The notes under the pieces: generated by a model
Told to the model about the DNA's origin: nothing
Database searches by the model: none
Seen by the model: the letters and a program-made list of their open reading frames with translations, nothing else
Translations under genes and position numbers: made by a program
In this document: positions 1 through 7,989 of the stretch, one piece after another
How positions within the stretch are numbered: the first letter of the stretch is position 1
How the letters are laid out: every line of letters begins with the position of its first letter
Assembly: GCF_038150125.1 (NCBI RefSeq)
Contig: NZ_JBBVMF010000023.1
Location: 1-64,000 of the forward strand
Length of the DNA stretch: 64,000 nucleotides
Reading direction: 5' to 3'
Source of the DNA: SW132 sp038150125
GTDB taxonomy: Bacteria; Bacteroidota; Rhodothermia; Balneolales; Balneolaceae

Positions 1-61
1 CCGAAGGGCTTGATCCCAACCAATTAGGCATCGGATTCACCTAAAATAACGGGGTAACTTC

Positions 62-772
62 TCAAAAATTCACCTCCGTATCGTACCCAAACACCTCAAA
101 ATCCTCCCTGTACACTTCTCTCACTTTTTCAGCCAGTTCCGGGGTATAGTAGTCTTCCCAGCGGCGGCTCCCGGTTTTATTGAGCACGGGCAGCTTCACG
201 TCCAGGCGAAGGCGGCCTGCTATATACTGAAAGTCTTCTTCGAGCTTTTCAAACCGGCCGATAAAATCCACATCCGGTACCAGATCGATATCACAGACAA
301 AGCTATGCTGCGGCACAAAGTGGTTATAGGTATGAATAGTTTCTTCGTTCAGCCACTCCTCAACAAACTGACCAAAGCTGCTGTACTGAGATAAATGTTT
401 CTCAGCCCATTTCTTATCCTTTTCATAAAAGCCACCCTTTTTGAGAAAAAGGTACGCAGACAGCACCCTCGAGTAGGGATTTCTGACAAAGGTAAACGTG
501 AAATAGGTTCGGTAAGTCAGCGGGCCAAATGCACGTTTGTAGAAGGTTACGTCTTTATGGCCTCCCCCATAATCTCCAAACAGTGCCTTGTTTACAGATA
601 TTCCGGCTGTTTTCGGGATATGGATAAATATGCAGCGGTGTTTGTCGAAACCCCTGAGTGAGTATTCCCCCTCCGATTCACGATACTCGCGAAAATGGTC
701 ACGATGCCTCATATGAGAGTACTGGTAATAAACTGACCGTACCAGGTATTTTATTGTGTATGCCGGGTTCAT
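62..772 (-). CDS. Sulfotransferase family 2-type carbohydrate sulfotransferase
   Basis: Predicted 236-aa PAPS-dependent sulfotransferase that would move sulfate from PAPS to a glycan hydroxyl. The 5'-phosphosulfate loop is visible as HIPKTAG at residues 51-57, and the 3'-phosphate site as RNPYSRVLS at about 97-105. Both are hallmarks of the Sulfotransfer_2 family, and the length is normal for bacterial members. There is no signal peptide, so it should act in the cytoplasm on lipid-linked or nucleotide-bound sugars. It starts with ATG at 772, and no clear Shine-Dalgarno sequence is seen. It is monocistronic at the edge of a glycan locus that also encodes PAPS synthesis (cysD/cysNC at 46-50 kb). 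The acceptor sugar cannot be read from the sequence. Confidence 0.85.
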   Translation of the reverse strand: MNPAYTIKYLVRSVYYQYSHMRHRDHFREYRESEGEYSLRGFDKHRCIFIHIPKTAGISVNKALFGDYGGGHKDVTFYKRAFGPLTYRTYFTFTFVRNPYSRVLSAYLFLKKGGFYEKDKKWAEKHLSQYSSFGQFVEEWLNEETIHTYNHFVPQHSFVCDIDLVPDVDFIGRFEKLEEDFQYIAGRLRLDVKLPVLNKTGSRRWEDYYTPELAEKVREVYREDFEVFGYDTEVNF

Positions 773-922
773 GCGGAGGATATTAGTGTTATAAAAAAAC
801 TGGTGCTGTGTTATCGCTCAACTGTCGGATGAAGACACTTCATTAATGAGTACATACTAAAATCGATAATGATTGAAATTTTAAAGTAATTCAGGGGTAC
901 AATTTTCAGATTCTATACAATT

Positions 923-1096
923 CAGCTCCAAAGGAGCGCCGGTCAACAGCATCGTGCAGCGCGCGATGACTTGAAAAGACCCTCATCCGGCTCATCCGGC
1001 AGCCCCAACGCGGGCGAAAGCCATCCCGGTCAACCCCACACATATCGTTCATCAAAATCAACCCCATATTGGTTCAAAAATCTTCTGTACTCCTCC
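923..1096 (-). pseudogene. C-terminal relic of a REP-associated (Y1) transposase inside a duplicated segment
   Basis: This 174-bp segment closely matches 1386-1553. On the minus strand its end (about 1027-1098) still reads EEYRRFLNQYGVDFDERYVW, the C-terminus of a Y1 transposase, matching the neighbouring pseudogene at 1485-1946. The rest of that gene is absent. This copy carries an extra 9-bp CTCATCCGG that the other copy has only once. A shorter third trace of the same repeat (AGCTCC..GGAACACCGGCCAACAGC) lies at about 2379-2412. Confidence 0.6.
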
Positions 1097-1484
1097 TAAA
1101 CCTGCAATTCTCACTAAGCAACTTGAATGATCTTATCTATATGATTCAAAACCAATTGACCTATATTTTAAGATCAATTCAATAAAACTCGCTGTACATC
1201 CCTGCGAAATTTGTCTGTGTTCGGCGTTATCCGAAAAATGGTTTGCTCAACGTACATATGCGTGCAGAATCATCCTTTACCCAATTATCTTATTATCCAT
1301 TCATATAAAGCAGACTGTATCTCTGAAAATCTTATCTATTTAAAAAAAGTTGACCCATGATATAATTCACCTTGTTTTGTACTCAACAGCTCCAAAGGAG
1401 CGCCGGTCACCAGCATCGTGCAGCGCGCGATGACTTGAAAAGAGCCTCATCCGGCAGCCCCAACGCGGGCGAAAGCCATCCCGG

Positions 1485-1946
1485 TCAATCCCACACATAT
1501 CGTTCATCAAGATCAACCCCATATTGGTTCAAAAATCTTCTATACTCCTCTTTAATGCTCATCTTTTGATGATGTTTGGGCTGATTTTTTATGTATTCAA
1601 TTACGGTATCAAAATGGTCCGGGGATGCAGAGAAAATTCCATATCTCCCGAAACACCGGAACCAATAGAAGCCAGTATATCCTGCATTGATTTTTTTAAT
1701 ACATTTAGAGGCCCCCTGCCTGACTTGCTGAATTAATGTCAACTGAGCAATCTTTCTTCAAAGCAGACACAACAGATGAATCTGATTTTTGTGCCCTCCG
1801 ACCTGGACGGGATTACACTCAAAATTTCTGCAGATTCCGCCTATATAATTATATAGATCATTTTCGATCTGGCTGTCAATCAAATTTTTTCTATTCTTTG
1901 TACTGAATATGATATGATTGTAAACTTTAGAAAGTGATTGTGGCAT
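1485..1946 (-). pseudogene. Broken REP-associated tyrosine transposase (Y1_Tnp)
   Basis: Two minus-strand frames (1758-1946, then 1485-1742) together make one Y1 transposase of about 150 aa. The N-terminal part begins MPQSLSKVYNHIIFSTKNR, and the C-terminal part contains the tyrosine helix (VIEYIKNQPKHHQK) and ends DERYVWD. The gene is dead for two visible reasons. A frameshift/stop separates the halves near 1745-1757, and the metal-binding HxH, normally DHVHLL, is replaced by NQIHLL. Active relatives nick and join single strands at REP hairpins. Palindromic repeats still lie on both sides (923-1096, 1386-1553, 1960-2060, 2194-2269). Confidence 0.75.
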
Positions 1947-1954
1947 GGTAAAGT

Positions 1955-2280
1955 TTCGGTTTGGGCGACGCCCTTTCAGGGCTTTTGTTATGCACTTGTA
2001 CTTCTTCCATAGTACTCTGCACTATGTTATTGACGCTGCGCCCACTTTGGGCAAAATGAAATCCCATAAGCAGTAACCGCCGCTTATGTACGATACTATT
2101 TTGAATATAAATCAAATAGTATAGGTTCTTTTTATTGACCCATTCAAAACCATATAGCCTATTTATCGATATTTTATAACAGCTTACTCTGCCATACCAC
2201 GCCGCGGCGTGGTATCTCCTACCCTAATCAACGGATGGAGATCCCGTCCCGATGCTTCGGGATGCGGGTTGACGCGTCTT
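1955..2280. repeat. Cluster of REP-like hairpins
   Basis: The gap between the dead transposase and the dehydrogenase holds several short palindromes. GCCCTTTCAGGGC lies at about 1966-1978. A perfect 22-bp palindrome (arms ATACCACGCCG / CGGCGTGGTAT) occupies 2194-2215. A CCCG.CCCGATGCTTCGGGA..CGGG hairpin lies at about 2243-2269. The 2194 element shares its ..CCACGC..GCGTGG.ATCTCC pattern with a pair at 28,034-28,151. I see no gene between 1947 and 2511. Confidence 0.6.
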
Positions 2281-2511
2281 TATTAGACAGCCTCAGTCCC
2301 TTTTAGTGATTATTGGAATCGAACTCAGTTAAAAGTAATTATTCTCGGATGTAATTTATCAGATTTTGTAAAAAAATAGCTCCAGTGGAACACCGGCCAA
2401 CAGCCTACTAAAATCTGCAAACAACTCAATTCGAATATAACTAAAGCTATATACATTCCCTTTTTGTCAAGTCCCGCCGGGGCGCGACAGTGGGTGGGTC
2501 AGCACCGGGGT

Positions 2512-4200
2512 TTATTCCAGTAAATACTGAACCAGGCTATCCACTTCAGACTCCGTCAGGTTTATCTTTGGCATGCTGCTCCCTGCAAACTCCTCATCCG
2601 GGTTCGCCAGGAAAGATCTGAGCAGACGGCGGTTCCACTGCCGCTGATCCGATTCCAGAGCCTGCGAATAGGTGTATTCCCCAAGCCCTCCAACTTCCCT
2701 TTCTTCCAGGTTTGCCAGGTGAGGGCCTATAAGCGTGGAGCGGCCCATGTTATGACAGGTAGAACAGTTTTGTTCAAAGATTGCGGCTGCGCTGCGAACC
2801 GGTCTATCTTCCACTCTGCTTTCGGAAATAAGGTTGTTGAACCGTTCGAGCTCAGTCATTCTCGCCAGCTCAACCGTTCCAATGTCTTCGTAGATAAGGC
2901 CACCATCATCAATTGCAATAAGGTACTCATCATCCGTCAACAGCAGGATGGTTCCATTCTCCAGAACGGCCATATCCCTGACGCGGTGCCCCAGTTCTAT
3001 TTCTTCAGTGTATTTAACGCTGTTTGATTCATCCAGCCGAAGCCTTTGAAGACTTCGGTCCCGCATGGTTCCAACCAGCAGATCACTCTGCCAGCGGGGA
3101 AATCTATCGTGCTCAATCCTCAGGACACCGGAGGGTGCCACGGACGGGACCCACGAAAATACTGGCTTCGCATATTCAGGATGAGTGCCCGTTTCATAAT
3201 CTCCCGGAAGTTTCATCTCCGGAAGATACCATGTGCCATATGACACACGCGGCCAGCCGTAGTTTTGTCCCTTCTTCAGCAGGTTTAACTCATCCCCGCC
3301 GGCAGGCCCGTTTTCTACCTCCCAGAACTCTCCGTTACGGTCTCTGTAAAGACCGGACGGGTTTCTGCTGCCGCGGGTAAAGACGGACCAGCTGCCTGTT
3401 GTTTTATTCAGCAGTATGGTTTTCCCATAGGGATTGGAATTATCCATCGCATACGCTTGGGAGCCGTCAATTCCGTTCCGGTTGTAGTCGCCCACCGTTA
3501 CCAGGAGGTTTTCATTGTCGTAATTCACAATCTTTCCGCCCGAGATATGGCCCGCCCACATAGCTCCCGACACCTCATGATCCGGCTCCGGGTCAATACA
3601 GGGCTCTGCCGTAAAGATCGTTTCCCAGTCCACCGCTTGAGTAATCCGGTCACCGGAAAGCTGCAGGCGGCCCCGGCTCACATTGTGGGTCATACACGCC
3701 TGGTCCTCATCATATGAGATATGGGAGAGATAGAGCCGGTGCTCATCCTCACTCAGCTGCTCACTAAATACCCCGTTTACCCGGTACCAAATCATCCTGA
3801 AATTGTTTCTGTCAGAGATACCGGTCTGCATAAACTCGTCGAGTTTCATTGGCAGCGGCAGGATGGTGTTCTCTACTTTTCGGTGCCGTTTAACATCGTA
3901 GGTCTGAACCTGCCCCTTATTTGAAATGATGTAGAGGATGTTACCGCTGTTTGTCAATCCACCACCATATCCTTCATAATCGCGCAGTGGAACTTTCTTA
4001 ACCAGGAGCTTCGTGAGAAAGGTGTCCATGATCTCAACAGATCCGACCGAGGGTGGCTCTTTTTCGGCTGAACCCATCCGTTCCACCATATTCTTTACTG
4101 ATGAAAGCTGCTGAAAAGGGAAAATTTTGTAATATCCTACAGCGAATCCGTATACAAAAAGGGTCACGATAAGAATACTGTAGATGATAGCTCTCTTCAT
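2512..4200 (-). CDS. Glucose/sorbosone dehydrogenase-type beta-propeller fused to cytochrome c
   Basis: 562 aa. Residues about 5-23 form one hydrophobic segment, a membrane anchor or uncleaved signal, which places the rest outside the inner membrane. The middle is a six-bladed GSDH-type propeller with family signatures RNPSGLYRDRNG, GPAGGDELN and GQNYGWP. The C-terminus is a class I cytochrome c: heme motif CSTCH at 479-483 and a likely axial methionine in SSMPKI at about 543. The predicted role is periplasmic oxidation of a sugar or sugar-like substrate, with electrons passed through the attached heme. PQQ dependence is known for some GSDH proteins but is not proven by these motifs. It is unlinked to neighbours and is probably a standalone gene next to the glycan locus. 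Confidence 0.85.
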   Translation of the reverse strand: MKRAIIYSILIVTLFVYGFAVGYYKIFPFQQLSSVKNMVERMGSAEKEPPSVGSVEIMDTFLTKLLVKKVPLRDYEGYGGGLTNSGNILYIISNKGQVQTYDVKRHRKVENTILPLPMKLDEFMQTGISDRNNFRMIWYRVNGVFSEQLSEDEHRLYLSHISYDEDQACMTHNVSRGRLQLSGDRITQAVDWETIFTAEPCIDPEPDHEVSGAMWAGHISGGKIVNYDNENLLVTVGDYNRNGIDGSQAYAMDNSNPYGKTILLNKTTGSWSVFTRGSRNPSGLYRDRNGEFWEVENGPAGGDELNLLKKGQNYGWPRVSYGTWYLPEMKLPGDYETGTHPEYAKPVFSWVPSVAPSGVLRIEHDRFPRWQSDLLVGTMRDRSLQRLRLDESNSVKYTEEIELGHRVRDMAVLENGTILLLTDDEYLIAIDDGGLIYEDIGTVELARMTELERFNNLISESRVEDRPVRSAAAIFEQNCSTCHNMGRSTLIGPHLANLEEREVGGLGEYTYSQALESDQRQWNRRLLRSFLANPDEEFAGSSMPKINLTESEVDSLVQYLLE

Positions 4201-4348
4201 GATGCAAACACCGGTTTTACAGGTTTATTCTCATCAAATATACGATTTATGAGATCTATACTCACTGCAGCCTCACTCTTTTGGCCTGAATCTGACCGCA
4301 TGTGAGAATGAAAATCAGAGTGTACGTACATAATGCAGTTTCCTGAGT

Positions 4349-5287
4349 TCACGATGTTCTGCTGTTTTTTTGTACCTGTTGAAAGGTTTCATAAGGTTGA
4401 CGACCTGCCATGTACTGTTTAAATAAAACTGAATCCGGCTTCAGTTTCTGCAGAACCTCCTCTTTCATTAAACGATAACTCTCCGCCTTTTTGTAGCGAA
4501 ACGTCCCTGCAACAGAATTGAAAAATTGGCGTGCCACCTTGCACAGGTCCCTGATCCTGTAGTTCAGAAAAAAATATTTAATCCCCTGCAGCGACATCAG
4601 GTTGACCGCCCAGGGCCTTGGATTCTCTACAGGAACGCTAAACTGAGACTGAAACCACTCTGCCCTCTGCTCTTTGTAGTCATTTTTAGTGTATTCGCGG
4701 TGCGATTCGTTATTTATAATAACATCATTCATCTGCAGGGTATGATCACCGTAAAAGTTATGCATCAAAAGCTGCTGTGCTGAAGAGGTAAACCACCAGC
4801 TGATCTCATCGAACTGGTTCTGCAGCGGCATAAGAATCCGGTCTTTAATCACATCTTTATGAAATGCCATAAACTGGCCATCTGCTAAATGGCACACCTG
4901 GTAACGTTTCAGCGGAAAAAAGAATTTGTGGTGGAATGAAATGCCAAATCCTAGTACCGAATGTGTCGTTTTGGGTATAAATACCGGTACAGCCACCGCC
5001 GGATTCAGTTCATTCAGGCTATCTTCGAACCGCTCATAGCTTCCTTTATGGAAACTGATATCATCATCAAGAAATATGTAGTACTCATATTCTTCATTCA
5101 GTTCAAGTGCTTTTTCGAGAAGCTGGTTGCGGCCTTCAGCCCATGTGGAATCAGGGAAGAAATAGGCACCTTTTCCAGGCTTATTATAAGTAGAGAGAAG
5201 AACATCAGCCGCTCTCCTCTCACCCAGAAAGGTATAATTTTTAACAAGATAATCTGCACCGTGAACCAGGTATAGAAATTTTTTCAT
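4349..5287 (-). CDS. Putative glycosyltransferase with LDDD motif
   Basis: 312 aa from the ATG at 5287. An upstream GTG at 5305 would add six residues (MRTKTD) but is less likely because the conserved-looking fold begins MKKFLYLVHG. A central YYIFLDDDISF segment resembles the metal/nucleotide-sugar DXD site of GT-A glycosyltransferases, and the preceding EGRNQLLEKAL helix fits that layout. No signal peptide or strong membrane span is seen. I do not recognise a named family with certainty; DUF707-like proteins have a similar appearance. Its location among glycosyltransferases supports a role in surface-glycan assembly. The downstream dehydrogenase starts 148 bp away, so an operon with it is doubtful. 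Confidence 0.6.
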   Translation of the reverse strand: MKKFLYLVHGADYLVKNYTFLGERRAADVLLSTYNKPGKGAYFFPDSTWAEGRNQLLEKALELNEEYEYYIFLDDDISFHKGSYERFEDSLNELNPAVAVPVFIPKTTHSVLGFGISFHHKFFFPLKRYQVCHLADGQFMAFHKDVIKDRILMPLQNQFDEISWWFTSSAQQLLMHNFYGDHTLQMNDVIINNESHREYTKNDYKEQRAEWFQSQFSVPVENPRPWAVNLMSLQGIKYFFLNYRIRDLCKVARQFFNSVAGTFRYKKAESYRLMKEEVLQKLKPDSVLFKQYMAGRQPYETFQQVQKNSRTS

Positions 5288-6195
5288 GTCAGTTTTTGTC
5301 CGCACAACCTAAAAGAGCCCCGTAATTTAAAAATGTGATTCCGGCCGATTCATGTGCCTTTTATCGGCGAATACTTGTTCCGATAAAGAGAATACCTTAT
5401 CGGATCATTATTTTATTATAGTTCGAAGCCAAAGTAAAATTGAATGCGGATTATTTTAACAGTTTACGGTTTTTTAATTTTACGCAAACCAGTAACCCTG
5501 GTTAATCTGTCGCTGTGAAGCTAAGCATCTAAACGACCATGAGCTGTCATGTCGCCTTCCCCTTTGGGACTAAGCGAACAACGAGAGCGCATGGAGACAT
5601 TTCCGGGTGATGGGCAGGTATGAAAAAGCACTGTTTAAAGTAGTCCTCAGAACAAGGAGATCTTTCGACGCACTCTCCGTCAGCCGACGGATCATTTGCT
5701 CAAGATGACAGGGACATTCTTAGGAAAGTGCGGCGTTTCAGTATCCCAACCATGCAGAACGCTGTCTTACGCCGCATGGCTGAGAGTATTTCCAGCGGCG
5801 CTGCCGGATGCCATGGTCTACTTACTATTTATGCGCGCCGCGCATATAAACGACCTCGCTCTGTCATGTCGAGTGCAGGTTCAGTGCTTGTCGAACCGGA
5901 ATCGCGCCGCAGGCATCCACTGGGGAAGACATCTCCATTTTATTGGAAGGAGTTTTGTAAAGCACGTTTCAGATTAGCACCCAGAGAATGGAGATCTCTC
6001 CATTCCGGCCGAAAAACACGGCCTGCAGTCGAGATGACAAGGCGCTGGGGTGGATGCGTGCGGCGTTTCAGCATCCCAATCCTGCAAAACGCTGTCTAAC
6101 GCCGCATGGCAGTGAACCATTCCCCGCAACGCAGTTGAACACCCCGGCCTTTCTCATTGACGATGCGCGCCATGCCATTGCCACCAAGGGCCTAT

Positions 6196-6253
6196 GTCAT
6201 GTCGAGCCGCTAATTTAGCCTAAAAACGGGCAACACCATTTAAGAAGCGACAG
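6196..6253. repeat. CTGTCA..TGACAG palindromic element, copy 1 (degenerate)
   Basis: First of four related ~60-bp units. Its core is GCTAATTTAGCCTAAAAACG followed by GGCAACACCATTTAAGAAG and an outer GACAG. The left arm is decayed (GTCATGTCGAG instead of CTGTCATCGGTAG). Confidence 0.5.
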
Positions 6254-6386
6254 AGAAGGTCTAGTCCTGCTCAAGAAATATTGTTTAGGATTAAGATGTC
6301 CGGCCTTGATGGGTGGAGGGATAGCATGGATTGCACCACAGCCCTTACTGTGCCAAGGCTTCGGAGGGCAGGCACAGGAGAAATCG

Positions 6387-6419
6387 CTATGAGCGCTCAC
6401 CTTGTGAGCATTCTCATAG
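6387..6419. repeat. 33-nt hairpin, copy 1 of a covarying pair
   Basis: A stem with arms CTATGAG..CTCATAG outside and GCTCAC..GTGAGC inside. Compared with the copy at 7558-7590, the outer stem changes a T-A pair to a C-G pair on both sides, which keeps pairing intact. The flanks (GGAGAAATCG and TGTAACCGCGCGGTGCAACC) are also conserved. Confidence 0.6.
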
Positions 6420-6588
6420 TGTAACCGCGCGGTGCAACCCGTGCCCCGACAGAACACCTCTGTCGGGGAGTTTTCCACATAGTGATGCCTTCGGCATGCA
6501 TACTTTCTGCTTTTAGTCCTGCTTTAGCGGGGTGGCGGTCCACCTGTCCCTCGGGAAAAGTATGGGGAGTAAACGTCGTGTTCAGAAT

Positions 6589-6648
6589 CTGTCATCGGTA
6601 GCCGCTAATTTTGCCCAAAAGCGGGCAACACTATTTCAAAGGTGACAG
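6589..6648. repeat. CTGTCA..TGACAG palindromic element, copy 2
   Basis: 60 bp. Outer arms are CTGTCA / TGACAG and the inner arms are TGCCC / GGGCA around AAAAGC. The conserved left shoulder is TCGGTAGC and the conserved right shoulder is ACACTATTT. The element is an imperfect palindrome. Confidence 0.6.
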
Positions 6649-6739
6649 GATTATAGTCCCCTCTCGAGAGGGGATTTAGGGGTGTGTTCGTAAAGGCAAT
6701 AAGCTGTGATTAAAACCCAATAACAACACTTTTATCAAT

Positions 6740-6800
6740 CTGTCATTGGTAGCAACTAATCCTGCCCAAAAACGGGGCAACACCATTTGAAAAGTGACAG
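6740..6800. repeat. CTGTCA..TGACAG palindromic element, copy 3
   Basis: 61 bp with the same architecture as the copy at 6589: CTGTCATTGGTAGC, the stem TGCCC / GGGCA, ACACCATTT, then GTGACAG. It is separated from that copy by 91 bp of unrelated sequence. Confidence 0.6.
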
Positions 6801-7393
6801 GGTGCGTTTTTCGATCCGAAAGTACTATGCGTTTTGCGGGTGAAGGGTAGTGTGCGATGTTCCGAGTAAAATTAAATTTCAAAAGCCCCCCTTCAGCTCA
6901 TGTTACATCCAGTTTTAATCATTTGAACTCCCCTTCGACTGAATTCAATTCTTCTGCAGAATCAAATGCCTCGGGGACTTGCGACGCCTGCTTTCTCTTA
7001 CCCCGCACTGCGCGCCGAAGAACCACGGCGCTTGTACGGGGCTATTAAGCTGCCGCCCCTGCCAGGGGCTTGTTGTTTCGCACAAGCGCGTAACCGGATG
7101 TACATTGGCAGATTACAAGGCATGTGCTCAAAAATATAAAAACGTCGATTTAAGTCTAAAAACATCACTTTTTACAATCTGTCACTGGTAGTGGAGGTTT
7201 AGCATGGGTTGCCTGTGCCTATGGTGCACCACAGCCCAACCTGCGCTAAAGCTTCGGTAGGCAGGCGAGAGTTTTCCCCTAAGTAGGGATGCCTTCGGCA
7301 TGCATACTTTCTTCTTTTAGTCCCGCTCCTGCGGGGTGACGGTCCACTTGTCCCCACGGGGAAAGTATGAGTAGAAAACGTCATGTTTAGAAT

Positions 7394-7455
7394 CTGTCAT
7401 CGGTAGCGCCTAATTTTGCCCCAAAAACCGGGCAACACCATTTAAGAAGTGACAG
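7394..7455. repeat. CTGTCA..TGACAG palindromic element, copy 4
   Basis: 62 bp: CTGTCATCGGTAGCGCC, the stem TGCCCC / CGGGCA, ACACCATTTAAGAA, then GTGACAG. Half-elements CTGTCACTGGTAGTGG and CTGTCACTGCTAGTGG occur at about 7182 and 7696. Confidence 0.6.
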
Positions 7456-7557
7456 AAAAGATCTAGTATTGCTAAAGAAATATTGTTTAGGAGAAAGGTA
7501 TCCGGCCTTGATGGGTGGAGGAATAGCGTGGGTTGCATCACAGTGCGGGAGAAATCG

Positions 7558-7590
7558 CTACGAGCGCTCACACAGTGAGCATTCTCGTAG
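7558..7590. repeat. 33-nt hairpin, copy 2 of a covarying pair
   Basis: Stem arms CTACGAG..CTCGTAG and GCTCAC..GTGAGC. This is the compensated version of the hairpin at 6387-6419. The loop differs (ACA versus CTT), while the stem and the flanks are kept. Confidence 0.6.
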
Positions 7591-7644
7591 TGTAACCGCG
7601 CGGTGCAACCCATGCCCGGAAGCCATCACAGCCGGGAGTTTTTG

Positions 7645-7670
7645 CATACTTTTGACGGTTCAAAAGTATG
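7645..7670. repeat. Perfect CATACTTTTGA inverted repeat
   Basis: Arms CATACTTTTGA and TCAAAAGTATG around a CGGT loop. The same hairpin with GATACTTTTGA arms and an ACGG loop is at 12,719-12,744. The T-poor 3' side argues against a simple rho-independent terminator. Confidence 0.55.
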
Positions 7671-7989
7671 GGGAGTAAACGTCATGTTCAGAATCTGTCA
7701 CTGCTAGTGGAGGTTCGTGCTTTTCGAACCGGAATCGCGCCGCAGGCATCCCCTGGGGAAGACATCTCCATGTTCTTAGATCCATTTTGAACAATGGCTT
7801 TTCAAATCTCCTCCCAATAAAATGGAGATTTCGCCCCGAAAAACACCAGTTACGCGTTCAAAAGATGAGCTCCACTCAACCCTCTAAAAAACACGTCGGG
7901 GTTCGGTTGAGATGACAGGGTATGATTTTGAGTAGAGGCGGATATCAAGACCTGTGGTGGAACGTGTTGGTTACATAAAATAACGCGCG

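Larger units (their letters stand above)
5306..7989. repeat. 2.7-kb gene-free region built from palindromic and dispersed repeats
   Basis: No open frame here looks like a protein. The interval contains a CCGTCAGCCGACGG palindrome (about 5683-5697), two copies of a GGTTC..GAACCGGAATCGCGCCGCAGG unit (about 5877-5942 and 7711-7773), four roughly 60-bp CTGTCA..TGACAG elements and two covarying hairpins. It also has two GATGCCTTCGGCATGCATAC hairpins (about 6483-6502 and 7288-7307) and a CATACTTTTGA palindrome (7645-7670). The elements are listed separately where they can be delimited. Confidence 0.7.

Noticed and set aside
1927..2115. 62-codon minus-strand frame beside the dead transposase
   Set aside because: It overlaps palindromic repeats (GCCCTTTCAGGGC) and has the composition of translated repeats.
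6196..7455. CRISPR-like array
   Set aside because: Repeats are about 60 bp, divergent, few and separated by spacers of very unequal length. No cas gene is present.
5306..7989. Small proteins or tRNA/rRNA genes in the 2.7-kb repeat block
   Set aside because: Open frames change with each repeat copy and carry frameshifts between copies. No tRNA T-arm or rRNA core sequence was found.
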